A DNA stretch of 18,493 nt from Bacteroidota bacterium (GCA_025356715.1 JANXRU010000303.1:1-18493); one strand, 5' to 3'; positions 6,256-15,849 are shown, counted from the first letter of the stretch. The notes: generated by a model not told the origin, from the sequence alone. Program-made: numbers and translations.

Positions 6256-8667
6256 ATGTTTGTAATAAAGAGAGATGGCACTCAAGAATCTGTGAAATTT
6301 GACAAAATCACAGCACGCGTTCAAAAATTAAGCTACGGGCTTGATGCGGCACATGTAGATCCTATTCAAGTTGCTAAAAAAGTAATTGATGGTGTATATG
6401 ATGGTGTAACAACTAGTGATCTTGATAATTTAGCAGCAGAAACAGCTGCTTCATTAACCACCACTCATCCTGATTATGCGCAATTAGCATCGCGTATCGC
6501 AGTTAGTAATTTACATAAAAACACAATCAAATCGTTTTCGAAAACGATTGAAATATTATATAATTACATTGACCCAAAAACAAATCAGCGTGCATCATTA
6601 ATTGCTGAGGATGTATATGAAATTGTAATGAAGCATGCTCAGCTTTTAGATTCTTCTATTATTTATGATAGAGATTTCGGGTACGATTATTTTGGTTTCA
6701 AAACATTGGAGCGTTCTTACTTATTAAAAACACACGGTAAAATTACCGAGCGTCCACAACACATGTTAATGCGTGTTTCGGTTGGTATTCATAAAGAAGA
6801 TATTGCCGCAGCCATTGAAACGTATAATTTAATGAGCGAGCGTTGGTTTACACACGCCACACCAACCTTATTTAATGCAGGTACTCCAAAACCACAAATG
6901 AGTTCTTGCTTTTTATTACAAGCAAAAGACGATAGTATTGATGGAATTTATGATACCTTAAAACAATGTGCTCGTATTTCTCAATCAGCTGGTGGTATTG
7001 GTTTAGCTATACATAAAGTACGTGCCACAGGTTCTTATATTAAAGGAACAAACGGTACATCTAATGGTATTTTGCCAATGCTTAAAGTATTTAACGAAAC
7101 AGCTCGTTACGTTGATCAAGGTGGAGGAAAACGTAAAGGATCTATCGCCGTATATTTAGAGCCTTGGCATGCGGACATTTATGAGTTTTTAGATATTCGT
7201 AAAAATCATGGTAAAGAAGAAATGCGTGCGCGTGATTTATTTACAGCGCTATGGATTCCTGATTTGTTTATGAAGCGTGTAGAAGAAGAAGGCGATTGGA
7301 GTTTAATGTGCCCTAACGAATGCCCTGACTTATACAACAGATGGGGTGCAGAATTTGAAGCGCTTTATACTAAATACGAAGCTGAAGGTAAATTTCGTAA
7401 GCAAGTAAAAGCACGTGAATTATGGGCTGCTATCATCGATTCTCAAATCGAAACGGGTAATCCTTATATGTTATTTAAAGATGCGTGTAATGCAAAATCG
7501 AATCAACAAAATTTAGGAACTATTCAGTCTTCTAACTTATGTACAGAAATTGTTGAATATACTAGTCCTGACGAAGTTGCTGTTTGTAATTTAGCATCTA
7601 TTGCTTTACCACGTTTTGTGGATGAAAAAACAGGAACCTTTGATCACCAACGCTTATTTGAAGTAACTTATATTATCACTAAAAATTTAAATAAAGTAAT
7701 TGACCGTAATTACTACCCAATTCCTGAAGCGCGTAATTCAAACATGCGTCACCGCCCAATTGGTTTAGGTGTGCAAGGTTTAGCGGATGCCTTTATTTTA
7801 TTACGTTATCCTTTTGAAAGCGAAGAAGCTAAAAAATTAAACGCAGAAATTTTTGAAACTATTTATTATGCTGCAATGACAGCTAGTAAAGACTTAGCAA
7901 AAGTGGATGGCGCTTACGAATCTTATCCAGGTTCTCCATTGTCAAAAGGCATTATGCAATTTGATATGTGGAATGTAACACCAAGTCCACGTTGGGAATG
8001 GGATATTTTAAAAGAAGAAGTGAAAAAGTTTGGTGTGCGTAACTCTTTGTTATTAGCGCCAATGCCTACCGCTTCTACATCACAAATATTAGGTAATAAC
8101 GAATGCTTTGAACCATACACATCTAACATTTATAGCCGTCGTGTGTTATCAGGTGAGTTTGCTGTAGTAAACAAGCACTTGTTGCGCGACTTAGTAAAAT
8201 TAGGTATGTGGAATGATTCGTTGAAAAACAAAATTATTGGAGCAAATGGCTCGGTACAAAATATTCCTGAGATTCCTCAAAACATCAAAGATATTTATAA
8301 AACAGTTTGGGAAATTAAACAACGTGTTATTATTGATATGGCTGCCGACCGTGGAGCGTTCATTTGTCAATCACAATCCTTAAACTTGTTTATCCAAGAT
8401 GCTAATTTTGCAAAATTATCTTCAGCACATTTTTATGCTTGGAAAAAAGGCTTAAAAACAGGTATGTACTACTTACGTACAAAAGCTGCTGCTGACGCTA
8501 TTAAATTTACGGTTGATAAAGCAGCCTTAGCTATTCCAGTATTAGGCAATGAAGACGCTTTATTATTTGAACGCGGACAAGAACACGTCATTAGTTTAGA
8601 AGAACAACAAGCGCAATTATCTTGCTCCTTAGATAATCCAGAGGATTGCGAAGCTTGCGGATCTTAA
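6256..8667 (+). CDS. nrdA: ribonucleotide reductase large subunit, class Ia (R1), eukaryote-like
   Basis: Catalytic and allosteric subunit, 803 residues, reducing NDPs to dNDPs with the NrdB radical. Residues 1-90 are an ATP-cone ([17 protein letters not shown]), the overall-activity site for ATP/dATP. Active-site residues are C218 (MSSCFLL), N427, C429 and E431 (NLCTEI), and C444 (AVCNLAS), at the same numbers as in mouse R1. Radical-transfer tyrosines are Y738-Y739 ([10 protein letters not shown]). The C-terminal redox pair C798/C801 (DCEACGS) hands electrons from thioredoxin or glutaredoxin. [18 protein letters not shown] (603-620) is the conserved phosphate-binding region. The protein looks complete and intact. 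No Shine-Dalgarno is evident before the ATG, as is usual in this phylum. A strong terminator follows. Together with nrdB it is a full aerobic reductase. Confidence 0.98.
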   Translation: MFVIKRDGTQESVKFDKITARVQKLSYGLDAAHVDPIQVAKKVIDGVYDGVTTSDLDNLAAETAASLTTTHPDYAQLASRIAVSNLHKNTIKSFSKTIEILYNYIDPKTNQRASLIAEDVYEIVMKHAQLLDSSIIYDRDFGYDYFGFKTLERSYLLKTHGKITERPQHMLMRVSVGIHKEDIAAAIETYNLMSERWFTHATPTLFNAGTPKPQMSSCFLLQAKDDSIDGIYDTLKQCARISQSAGGIGLAIHKVRATGSYIKGTNGTSNGILPMLKVFNETARYVDQGGGKRKGSIAVYLEPWHADIYEFLDIRKNHGKEEMRARDLFTALWIPDLFMKRVEEEGDWSLMCPNECPDLYNRWGAEFEALYTKYEAEGKFRKQVKARELWAAIIDSQIETGNPYMLFKDACNAKSNQQNLGTIQSSNLCTEIVEYTSPDEVAVCNLASIALPRFVDEKTGTFDHQRLFEVTYIITKNLNKVIDRNYYPIPEARNSNMRHRPIGLGVQGLADAFILLRYPFESEEAKKLNAEIFETIYYAAMTASKDLAKVDGAYESYPGSPLSKGIMQFDMWNVTPSPRWEWDILKEEVKKFGVRNSLLLAPMPTASTSQILGNNECFEPYTSNIYSRRVLSGEFAVVNKHLLRDLVKLGMWNDSLKNKIIGANGSVQNIPEIPQNIKDIYKTVWEIKQRVIIDMAADRGAFICQSQSLNLFIQDANFAKLSSAHFYAWKKGLKTGMYYLRTKAAADAIKFTVDKAALAIPVLGNEDALLFERGQEHVISLEEQQAQLSCSLDNPEDCEACGS

Positions 8668-8690
8668 TAAGAAAATAAAGTTTAACCCTG

Positions 8691-8729
8691 AAAAAAGCCT
8701 CTCTGAAATTTTTAGAGAGGCTTTTTTTT
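8691..8729 (+). terminator. Rho-independent terminator after nrdA
   Basis: GCCTCTCT (8697-8704) pairs perfectly with AGAGAGGC (8714-8721) around a nine-base loop. A6 precedes it and T8 (8722-8729) follows, and the A/T tracts extend the stem. It starts 24 bp after the nrdA stop. Confidence 0.95.
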
Positions 8730-8759
8730 AAGAAATTAAAAATAGTAAAACAATAAATT

Positions 8760-9071
8760 ATGTTATTAATATTACTCTTAATTATGATTGCCCTACAAGT
8801 AGGCGCTTATAAATTGGTAAATAAAGTAAAAATGAAATACGGGTATATAAAAGTGCTCGTTGTTTTTTTAGTATTTGATTTTTCTGCATTTCCTTATTTA
8901 ATGTATGCCTCAGCTCCTGGCAGTCAAAAACCTGAGTTCGAGATGACAGATCCTACCTTCCTAATGAAAACGTGGATTATGGGCGCTGTCATTATTTTAA
9001 TCACTCACTTAATTTGCTTTATGAATCATAAAACAAAATTCAGAAAAATGAACTCAACTAATCCTGAATAA
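8760..9071 (+). CDS. small unknown membrane protein, about three helices
   Basis: A 103-residue protein I do not recognise. Hydrophobic segments lie at about residues 1-18 (LLILLLIMIALQVGA), 28-49 (GYIKVLVVFLVFDFSAFPYL) and 69-88 (TWIMGAVIILITHLICF), suggesting three membrane spans. A polar loop (SAPGSQKPEFEMTDPTF) lies between the last two, and the C-terminal tail is basic (HKTKFRKMNS). It begins 31 bp after the nrdA terminator, so it is a separate transcription unit, though no clear promoter is seen. Coding character is supported by full-length hydrophobic organisation and codon use like its neighbours. It could be a lineage-specific inner-membrane protein; function unknown. Confidence 0.65.
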   Translation: MLLILLLIMIALQVGAYKLVNKVKMKYGYIKVLVVFLVFDFSAFPYLMYASAPGSQKPEFEMTDPTFLMKTWIMGAVIILITHLICFMNHKTKFRKMNSTNPE

Positions 9072-9169
9072 TTTTATATTTCATTCTTGTTATTACGCAA
9101 CCGTCTTCTGTGCTCACGCTATAATACGTTTATAATGCTTCGGCTAAAACTCTTGAAATCAAAAAAACT

Positions 9170-9205
9170 GAACACCTGTCAGGTTTTTTAACCTGATGGG
9201 TGTTC
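9170..9205. repeat. 16-bp hairpin, REP-like palindromic element
   Basis: GAACACC (9170-9176) pairs with GGTGTTC (9199-9205), and CAGGTT (9180-9185) with AACCTG (9190-9195), around a TTTT loop. The three bases between (TGT against ATG) can pair as U-G, G-U and U-A, giving a continuous 16-bp RNA helix. Seven A's precede it (9161-9167), so on the minus strand it resembles a terminator followed by AGT7, but no minus-strand gene lies upstream. Its composition is richer in G and C than the spacer around it. A dispersed intergenic palindrome is the likeliest reading. Confidence 0.6.
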
Positions 9206-9311
9206 TAAAAAGACAGATAATAGTGAAAGATTACTCAAATTATTTATTGTAAAACAAATTTCTAAAAAGAAGTAAGATTATTTTTTTGTTTAATAGTTTT
9301 ATATTTACTGT

Positions 9312-9572
9312 ATGAGAAAGATTTTGGGTGTGGTATTAATCATTATTGGTGGCTTTTTAGCACTATTAATTACTTTTGCATCCATACCTGCTGTTATTAA
9401 TGCCGTTAAGATGGATTTAGATTTTATAAATAAATCTGCCTACCTATTCGGAACATTCCTTGGCTTTATTTTAATGGGATTACTGCCTTTTTGGTTAATC
9501 AAAAAAGGAATAAAATTAACCAAGAAAAAAATGGATGCTAATTTTAATGATAAAATAGAGTCGATAAAATAG
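9312..9572 (+). CDS. small unknown two-helix membrane protein
   Basis: An 86-residue protein not recognised. Two hydrophobic stretches are at about residues 5-28 (LGVVLIIIGGFLALLITFASI) and 44-63 (AYLFGTFLGFILMGLLPFWL). A strongly basic segment follows (IKKGIKLTKKKMD), placing the C-terminus in the cytoplasm by the positive-inside rule. A Gly pair lies in each span, suggesting tight helix packing. It precedes the MFS gene by 75 bp on the same strand, but a separate -7 element (9587-9594) sits between them. No function can be assigned. Confidence 0.65.
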   Translation: MRKILGVVLIIIGGFLALLITFASIPAVINAVKMDLDFINKSAYLFGTFLGFILMGLLPFWLIKKGIKLTKKKMDANFNDKIESIK

Positions 9573-9586
9573 TAAACCTCATTTTC

Positions 9587-9594
9587 TATTTTTG
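9587..9594 (+). promoter_or_regulatory. putative -7 promoter element for the MFS gene
   Basis: TATTTTTG matches TAnnTTTG exactly and would give a leader of roughly 45 nt before the ATG at 9648. There is no clear TTTG at the usual upstream spacing. Confidence 0.4.
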
Positions 9595-9647
9595 AAATTT
9601 AAAGTTATCTTGCATACCAAATTATACATAAACTAAAAAACTAAAAG

Positions 9648-10850
9648 ATGTCGTCAACACCAACTTTAAAAAAATCGTATCGCTGGGTCGTATTAATGTC
9701 TTATTTTGGTGTAGCAGCCATGTGTCAATTTTTATGGTTAAATTTTGCGCCCTTAGTTTCTTTTCTTCAAAATAAATATAGCGTCAGCGAATTAGCCGTT
9801 AGCTCGTTGCTATTGTCATTCCCTTTATTGTATGTGTTGTTATCCATCCATTCAGGTACTATGATTGATAAAAAAGGTTATCGTTATGTCATATTACTAG
9901 GAAGCATCATTAGTGCGGTATTTGCTTGCGTTCGAATTTTTGATGATAATTTTTACATGTTGGTTATTGGGCAAACGGGTATTGCTATTGGTCAACCATA
10001 TATTATCAATGGTATTTCTAAATTAGTTTCTGATTGGTTTGATAAAGAAGATGTGGCTACAGCTACTGGTATTGGTACAGCGGGTATGTTAATAGGAATG
10101 GCGTTAGGTATGGGATTAACACCGGTACTGAATGAAAGTTTGGGTTTTAGAAATACCATGATCGTTTTTGCAGCCATATCCATTGTGTTAACAGTATTAT
10201 TTTATGTTTTAGGTAAAGAAAATAATTTAGTAAAAAGTAAAGCAGTGGCGATGAGTGCCATGAGCGAAATAAAATTATTATTAACTAATAAAAATTTAGT
10301 GGTATTATTAATTGTTTGTTTTTTTGCTTTAGGTGTTTTTAATGGCTTAACAACTTGGTTAGAGCCTATATTAAAACCAAACAACGTTAATGCTGAAGAA
10401 GCAGGATTAATAGGCGCTTTTATGATTGTGGGCGGCATTGTTGGTTCTATCATTATCCCAACTTTATCGGATAAATTAAAAGTAAGGAAACCATTTTTAG
10501 CCTTATGCTGTTTAGCAGCAATGATAACCATTTATCCACTTTGCACAATGAGTTCATTAAACATTTTGTATTTATTGGGCGGCGTGTTAGGTTTCTTTTT
10601 TCTACCTGGTTATGCATTGTTATTATCGATGTGTGAGGAAATGGCAGGAATCGAAAAAGCAGGCGCAGCAACTGGATTACTAATGATGGCAGGTAATGCA
10701 GGTGCTGTAGTAGTAATTGCTTTAATGCCAATCATCATTGGAGAAAACGCACTTTGGACAAATGCTATTTATTTAATGTTGGCGTTAATTAGCATCGCTT
10801 TAATTTTTATTATTGGATTTTTAAAAGAGAGTTTTATTAAGAGTAAATAA
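9648..10850 (+). CDS. major facilitator superfamily transporter, FLVCR-like
   Basis: A 400-residue inner-membrane secondary transporter with about twelve hydrophobic segments. The N-terminus (YRWVVLMSYFGVAAMCQFLWLNFAPL, split across residues 11-36) resembles the SLC49/FLVCR group. The motif-A loop GTMIDKKGYR (70-79) lies between helices 2 and 3, and its second-half counterpart is PTLSDKLKVRKP (271-282). GIAIGQPYI (111-119) and ATGIGTAGMLIGMALGMG (139-156) are Gly-rich helices typical of the N-terminal half. A central cytoplasmic loop lies around residues 190-208. SLC49 members carry haem, choline or other solutes; bacterial homologues are mostly uncharacterised, so the substrate is left open. 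It ends before a bidirectional terminator. Transporter class is certain; subfamily is moderately sure. Confidence 0.88.
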   Translation: MSSTPTLKKSYRWVVLMSYFGVAAMCQFLWLNFAPLVSFLQNKYSVSELAVSSLLLSFPLLYVLLSIHSGTMIDKKGYRYVILLGSIISAVFACVRIFDDNFYMLVIGQTGIAIGQPYIINGISKLVSDWFDKEDVATATGIGTAGMLIGMALGMGLTPVLNESLGFRNTMIVFAAISIVLTVLFYVLGKENNLVKSKAVAMSAMSEIKLLLTNKNLVVLLIVCFFALGVFNGLTTWLEPILKPNNVNAEEAGLIGAFMIVGGIVGSIIIPTLSDKLKVRKPFLALCCLAAMITIYPLCTMSSLNILYLLGGVLGFFFLPGYALLLSMCEEMAGIEKAGAATGLLMMAGNAGAVVVIALMPIIIGENALWTNAIYLMLALISIALIFIIGFLKESFIKSK

Positions 10851-10915
10851 CTTTGCTAGGATGAGAAGTTTGCTAAGAATGTTGAGTTATTTTATAATTG
10901 TAAATAGTATAAAAT

Positions 10916-10949
10916 AAAAAACCGTAACTGAATTCAGCTACGGTTTTTT
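10916..10949. terminator. bidirectional Rho-independent terminator
   Basis: CCGTA (10922-10926) pairs with TACGG (10939-10943). Inside, after an A/C mismatch, CTG pairs with CAG around AATT. A6 on the left and T6 on the right extend the stem and serve both strands. It separates the convergent MFS gene (stop 10850) and the Asp-box protein gene (stop 10978). Confidence 0.92.
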
Positions 10950-10977
10950 GGATGTCAAAAAAAATTAAATTACATAA

Positions 10978-13900
10978 TTATTCTCCGTTCCATTTTGGTA
11001 AACGATTAGGTGTAGAAGGTAATTTTATCGCCTCCACTTTAGATTCTAAGTCTTGAAGTTGTTTATTTATTAATACTACAGCATCATACACTGTTTTAAA
11101 TTCTGGTTTTATGGTTTTTAATTTTTCTTCGTAGGTTTCTGTCATGCCATGAGACTGGCTCCAGGTACCGCCTGCTATCGTTTCAATTGAATTAATAATA
11201 CCTTGTAGGGTCTCAAATTCATGCTTTGCTATACTGCCATCGCCATGCATTTTGATTTCTAATTGTTGCATTTTCTTTTCTATAGTTTTAATTTCAGATA
11301 ATAAATTTAAACTGTTTGTTGGGCCTTTTTGTAAACCAGCTTTTAAAAACTTTACACGTTCGTTTATCGAATTCATATAATCTGAAGTCCCTAAAATAAC
11401 GCGTCTTAGTTCGCTTAATTCTTTATTAAAAGAAATTAATTTTGCTTTATCAATTTCTGGTATAGATCCATTATTAAGTGTGGTTAAATTGAAACTTATT
11501 TTATCAGATAAAATTTCAGGTATACCATTTTCAATTTTAATTAATTGGGCAGTATATTTTCCAAGTAAAGCAACAGGCCCTTTGTCAGCTGATTCGTAAG
11601 GATTATCCCCACTTGGTACATAAAAGGTAACGGGAGATGTGGCTTCTAAACGACCATCCCAAACTGTTTGATACAAACCACTTTTAGCATCTTGCTTTAA
11701 TTTTCGTATTTCGTTCCCTTGTTCATCAGTGATAACTAATAAAGTATAAACAGCCTCTTCTTGTGCTTCAAGTCGAATACTATCTTTAGATGGATAAAAA
11801 ACACCTTGATTATTTTTTATCTTTTCTTTTTCTAATTCCTTACGTTTTTCTTTAATTGTTTTAAAATCTTCTTTTAAGTAAAAGCGAATATTAGCACCTA
11901 TTGCTGGATTAGGAGCAGTATAAAAGCTTTCGCCTTGAAAAGATTTCCCTGTATGCCCATAAGGAGTCGATTCATTAAATACAAGTGCATCAGAAATTGG
12001 AAAAATAGTTGCTCGTTTTTCTAAATCTGCTTTTTTGATAGTTTGTAAAATAGTGTAATCATCTAAAACAAACAAACCTCTACCAAAAGTTGCGATAACA
12101 ATATCATTCGCTTGTTCTTGTATGGCAATATCATGGATGCAAATGGATTGAGGCAAACCGCTTGTGATTTCTATCCAATTTAATCCAGCGTCGATACTGA
12201 AATAAAAACCAAATTCTGTTCCGCAAAAAATTAAATTTTTATTTTTAGGATCTTCTGCTACGCAATATACAGAGCCTTTTTCAGGCAAATTGTGACTAAT
12301 ATTTGTCCAGGTTTTCCCTTTGTCTGAGCTTTTCATTAAGTATGGTTTAAAATCGCCATTACGGTGATTGTTAAAACAAGCAAACATGTCGTTTTCATTG
12401 TGTCGTGATGCCAACACATTTTGAACTAACACCTGATTTGGAACACCAGAGAAGTTTGAAATTTTATTCCAACTAGTTCCACCATTATCTGTTATTTGGA
12501 TTAAACCATCATCTGTTCCAACAACTATTAATTTTTCGTTTAACGGTGATTCGGTTAAGGCAGTAATATTTCCATAAATAGAAGTTGATTGATTTTTCGC
12601 TACAGCATCTATACTCCATACTTTTCCCATAACGGGGAGTTTGTTTCTATCAATGTTAGCAGTTAAATCAGGACTAATTACTTTCCAACCGCTTCCTCTA
12701 TTATCACTTCTAAATAACTTATTAGCTGCAAAATAAATGCGTTTGTTATCGAATTTACTAATGATGATTGGTGCATCCCAATTAAAACGGTAAGCTGATT
12801 CTCCTTCTTTTTCCATTGGTCTAATATCTACTTGTTCTCCCGTTTTTTTATCGAAACGAATTAAACCGCCATATTGTGATTGACTGTAAATAATATTTGG
12901 ATCAGTTGGGTCAACACGTGATTGAAAGCCATCCCCACCCACAGTTACATACCAATCAGCATTTGTAATTCCAGTTGCGCTAATGGTTCTAGCAGGGCCA
13001 CCTAAGGTATTATTATCTTGCGTGCCAGCATATACATTATAAAAAGGTTTATTATTATCAGTACATACTCTGTAAAATTGTGTTATTGGTAAGTTTGCAC
13101 AGTATCGCCACGTTTTAGCATTGTCATAACTTTCATAAATACCGCCATCGCAACCCATAATTAAATGGTTGGTATTTTCTGGTTCAATATAAATTACATG
13201 ATTATCCACATGCTTATTTTTTTCACCAACACCTTTAAATGTTTTTCCACCATCGGTTGTTACTTGTGCCCAGGTATCTAAACTGTACACTTTATTTTCA
13301 TTAATAGGATCTGCAACAATTTCCTGATAATAATTTCCTGCGGTGGACCATTCGCTTTGTTTGTCCCAACTAGCGCCTCTGTTTGAGCTTTTGTAAAAAC
13401 CTTTACCTTCGGCTGCTTCTATAATAGCATAAACGATATCTGTATTCGCTGGTGAAATAGCTAAGCCAATTCTTCCAACATCACCACTTGGTAAACCATT
13501 TGTTAATTTATTCCATGTATTACCATCGTCAACACTTTTGTAAATAGCACTTTCAGGCCCACCACTAATGTAAGTGTATTCGTGTCGGCGACGTTGATGA
13601 GCAGTAGCATAAATAATGTTCGGATGTTTAGTGTCAATCAAGACATCGTTAAAGCCTGTATTATCACTCACAAATAAGGATTGCTTCCATGTTTTTCCAC
13701 CATCGGTTGTTTTGTAGATGCCGCGTTCAGGACTACTATTCCACAAAGCGCCATAAGCAGCAACGTAAACGACATCAGAGTTTTTTGGATCAACGCTAAT
13801 TCTTCCAATATGTTGAGAGTTAGCTAAACCCATATTTTTCCAAGATTTTCCACCATCTTCACTTTTGTAAATACCATCGCCATAACCAACAGCACGCTGA

Positions 13901-14280
13901 TTATTGTTTTCGCCGGTACCAACCCAAATAACATTGGTGTTGTTTGGGTCAATGGTTATACAGCCAATAGAGTATGAGCTTTGATTATCAAAAATGGGAT
14001 AAAATGAAGTGCCATTATTATCTGTTTTAAAAACACCTCCTGCTGCTGCAACAACATACCACTGACTTTTGTTTTTTGGATTAACTGCAATATCTCCAAC
14101 TCTACCAGAAGTTACTGCTGGCCCAATACCTCTGAAAGATAAAGAAGAATAGGTTTCTGGTTTTAAAAGTGTTTCCTTTTGTTCGGGTTTAGTTTCTTTA
14201 GTTGGTTTGTCTTTTTGAGCAATAGCTACATGGCTAATAACAAGAGTTGATATAACTATTAAAAGGTTAAATTTTATCAT
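10978..14280 (-). CDS. secreted Asp-box (BNR/VPS10-like) beta-propeller protein
   Basis: An 1100-residue exported protein. A Sec signal peptide spans residues 1-21 (cleavage after VAIA), followed by a Lys/Glu-rich linker. Residues about 45-740 hold tandem propellers with many Asp-boxes (SxDxGxxW-type), for example SEDGGKSW (140), TTDGGKTW (191), SVDDGNTW (249), SSNRGASW (298), TTDGGKTF (341), SDNRGSGW (525), TDNGGTSW (597) and SSDKGKTW (651), closing with FGRGLFVLDDYTIL (732-745). A beta-rich region follows, including VYTLLVITDEQGNEIRKL, then a charged helical C-terminus (about 950-1100) with coiled-coil character. Such proteins are often annotated as glycosyl hydrolase or sortilin-like; Asp-boxes are structural and do not prove sialidase activity. 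No T9SS C-terminal domain is seen. Substrate and enzymatic activity, if any, are unknown. Confidence 0.88.
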   Translation of the reverse strand: MIKFNLLIVISTLVISHVAIAQKDKPTKETKPEQKETLLKPETYSSLSFRGIGPAVTSGRVGDIAVNPKNKSQWYVVAAAGGVFKTDNNGTSFYPIFDNQSSYSIGCITIDPNNTNVIWVGTGENNNQRAVGYGDGIYKSEDGGKSWKNMGLANSQHIGRISVDPKNSDVVYVAAYGALWNSSPERGIYKTTDGGKTWKQSLFVSDNTGFNDVLIDTKHPNIIYATAHQRRRHEYTYISGGPESAIYKSVDDGNTWNKLTNGLPSGDVGRIGLAISPANTDIVYAIIEAAEGKGFYKSSNRGASWDKQSEWSTAGNYYQEIVADPINENKVYSLDTWAQVTTDGGKTFKGVGEKNKHVDNHVIYIEPENTNHLIMGCDGGIYESYDNAKTWRYCANLPITQFYRVCTDNNKPFYNVYAGTQDNNTLGGPARTISATGITNADWYVTVGGDGFQSRVDPTDPNIIYSQSQYGGLIRFDKKTGEQVDIRPMEKEGESAYRFNWDAPIIISKFDNKRIYFAANKLFRSDNRGSGWKVISPDLTANIDRNKLPVMGKVWSIDAVAKNQSTSIYGNITALTESPLNEKLIVVGTDDGLIQITDNGGTSWNKISNFSGVPNQVLVQNVLASRHNENDMFACFNNHRNGDFKPYLMKSSDKGKTWTNISHNLPEKGSVYCVAEDPKNKNLIFCGTEFGFYFSIDAGLNWIEITSGLPQSICIHDIAIQEQANDIVIATFGRGLFVLDDYTILQTIKKADLEKRATIFPISDALVFNESTPYGHTGKSFQGESFYTAPNPAIGANIRFYLKEDFKTIKEKRKELEKEKIKNNQGVFYPSKDSIRLEAQEEAVYTLLVITDEQGNEIRKLKQDAKSGLYQTVWDGRLEATSPVTFYVPSGDNPYESADKGPVALLGKYTAQLIKIENGIPEILSDKISFNLTTLNNGSIPEIDKAKLISFNKELSELRRVILGTSDYMNSINERVKFLKAGLQKGPTNSLNLLSEIKTIEKKMQQLEIKMHGDGSIAKHEFETLQGIINSIETIAGGTWSQSHGMTETYEEKLKTIKPEFKTVYDAVVLINKQLQDLESKVEAIKLPSTPNRLPKWNGE

Positions 14281-14299
14281 AGGATGTTTTTTTGTGAAT

Positions 14300-14307
14300 C
14301 AAATCTA
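14300..14307 (-). promoter_or_regulatory. putative -7 promoter element for the Asp-box protein gene
   Basis: On the minus strand this reads TAGATTTG, matching TAnnTTTG, about 20 bp before the ATG at 14280. The divergent spacer (14281-14393) also serves the FAD oxidase, whose nearest candidate (TAATATTTG, about 14346-14354) has one extra base. Confidence 0.45.
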
Positions 14308-14393
14308 ATTAATTTATTGATAAATTACATTTACTTTATTGTCCTAATATTTGCAAGTTTCTAAAATCATTTCTATATATTTATATGTTATAA

Positions 14394-15812
14394 ATGGATA
14401 TCATGCAAACAACTTACACACAAATATCGTCAACCATTATAGCCGAAATTTCCTTATTTATTTCTGAAGAAGATATTTTATTAGATGCCGAAAGCCTAGA
14501 AAAATATGGTAGAGACGAGACTGAAGATTTAATTTACAAACCCGAAGTGGTTGTTAGGCCTAAAACAGTAGAGCAAATTTCAAGTATTATGAAATTGGCA
14601 AATACTCATAAAATAGTAGTAACGGTTCGTGGAGCAGGTACAGGTTTAAGTGGAGGCGCTTTACCTATTTATGGTGGTATTGTTATTAGTATGGAACGCT
14701 TTAATCATATTTTAAAAATTGATGAACGTAATTTACAGGCTATTGTTGAGCCTGGAGTTATTAATTATATTTTTCAGGAAGAAGTAAAAAAAGTGGGATT
14801 ATTTTATCCACCAGATCCTGCAAGTTGGGGTAGTTGTTCTTTAGGTGGTAATGTGGCTCACAGTAGTGGTGGCCCGAAAGCAGTTAAATATGGCACAACT
14901 CGCGACTATGTTTTAAATATAGAAATGGTATTAACTAATGGCGATATTATTTGGACAGGCGCTAATACACTAAAATATTCCACTGGTTATAATTTAACGC
15001 ATTTAATGGTTGGCAGTGAAGGAACATTGGGAATTATTACTAAAATAGTTTTTAAATTAATTCCTTTACCTAAGCATGACTTATTAATGCTTGTTCCTTT
15101 TAATTCGGCAGAGCAAGCTTGTGAGGCAGTTGGCGCTACATTCAGAGCTGGTATTACGCCAAGTGCTATGGAATTTATGGAACGCGATGCCATTGATTGG
15201 AGTATGAAATATGCTGGAGAAGTTAATTTTACGGTTAAGCCTGAATGGCAAGCATTATTGTTGATTGAAGTTGATGGAAATAATTTAGACGTGTTAATGC
15301 AAGATTGCGAAACTATAAGTGGTATTATGACAGAGCATGGTTGTGATGATATATTGTTTGCTGATAGCGCTGAACAAAAAGCATCTTTATGGAAAATCAG
15401 ACGTAAAGTAGGGGAGGCAGTAAAAAGTAATTCGGTTTATAAAGAAGAAGACACCGTTGTACCAAGAGCAGAATTACCAACACTTTTGAAGGGAGTGAAA
15501 ACAATAGGTGCTAAATATGGATTTAAAAGTGTGTGTTACGGCCATGCTGGTGACGGTAATTTACATGTGAACATTATTAAAGGCGAACTATCCGATGAAG
15601 TATGGGATAAAGAATTACCAAAAGGAATTACGGAAATTTTTGAATTATGCAAAGCTTTAGGAGGGACAATTAGTGGCGAACATGGTATTGGCTTAGTCCA
15701 AAAAGATTATTTATCAATTGTTTTTCCTGAGCATCAATTGCAGTTAATGCGTAATTTAAAAATACTATTTGATCCAAATTTGATATTAAATCCAGGTAAA
15801 ATGGTTTTTTAA
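14394..15812 (+). CDS. FAD-linked oxidase, glycolate oxidase GlcD / D-lactate dehydrogenase family
   Basis: A 472-residue flavoprotein of the VAO/PCMH family that oxidises a D-2-hydroxy acid such as D-lactate or glycolate. The FAD-binding domain occupies about residues 45-225: RGAGTGLSGGALP (79-91), PPDPASWGSCSLGGN (139-153) and VGSEGTLGIIT (206-216). The C-terminal FAD-oxidase domain has EDTVVPR (352-358), YGHAGDGNLHVNI (382-394) with the active-site/metal histidines, SGEHGIG (427-433), and LFDPNLILNPGKM at the end. There are no Fe-S cysteine motifs and no GlcE/GlcF partner next door, so it resembles a single-subunit dehydrogenase. An in-frame ATG at 14403 is an equally possible start, three codons in. 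The family is certain; the actual substrate cannot be read from sequence. Confidence 0.93.
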   Translation: MDIMQTTYTQISSTIIAEISLFISEEDILLDAESLEKYGRDETEDLIYKPEVVVRPKTVEQISSIMKLANTHKIVVTVRGAGTGLSGGALPIYGGIVISMERFNHILKIDERNLQAIVEPGVINYIFQEEVKKVGLFYPPDPASWGSCSLGGNVAHSSGGPKAVKYGTTRDYVLNIEMVLTNGDIIWTGANTLKYSTGYNLTHLMVGSEGTLGIITKIVFKLIPLPKHDLLMLVPFNSAEQACEAVGATFRAGITPSAMEFMERDAIDWSMKYAGEVNFTVKPEWQALLLIEVDGNNLDVLMQDCETISGIMTEHGCDDILFADSAEQKASLWKIRRKVGEAVKSNSVYKEEDTVVPRAELPTLLKGVKTIGAKYGFKSVCYGHAGDGNLHVNIIKGELSDEVWDKELPKGITEIFELCKALGGTISGEHGIGLVQKDYLSIVFPEHQLQLMRNLKILFDPNLILNPGKMVF

Positions 15813-15849
15813 ATATATAAATGAACATGTAATGAAATTATAGATTCTA

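Noticed and set aside
7923..8129. Open frame antisense to nrdA
   Set aside because: It lies inside a strongly conserved gene on the other strand and has no family resemblance; the same reasoning removes the antisense frames within the DUF72, MFS, FAD oxidase and T9SS genes.
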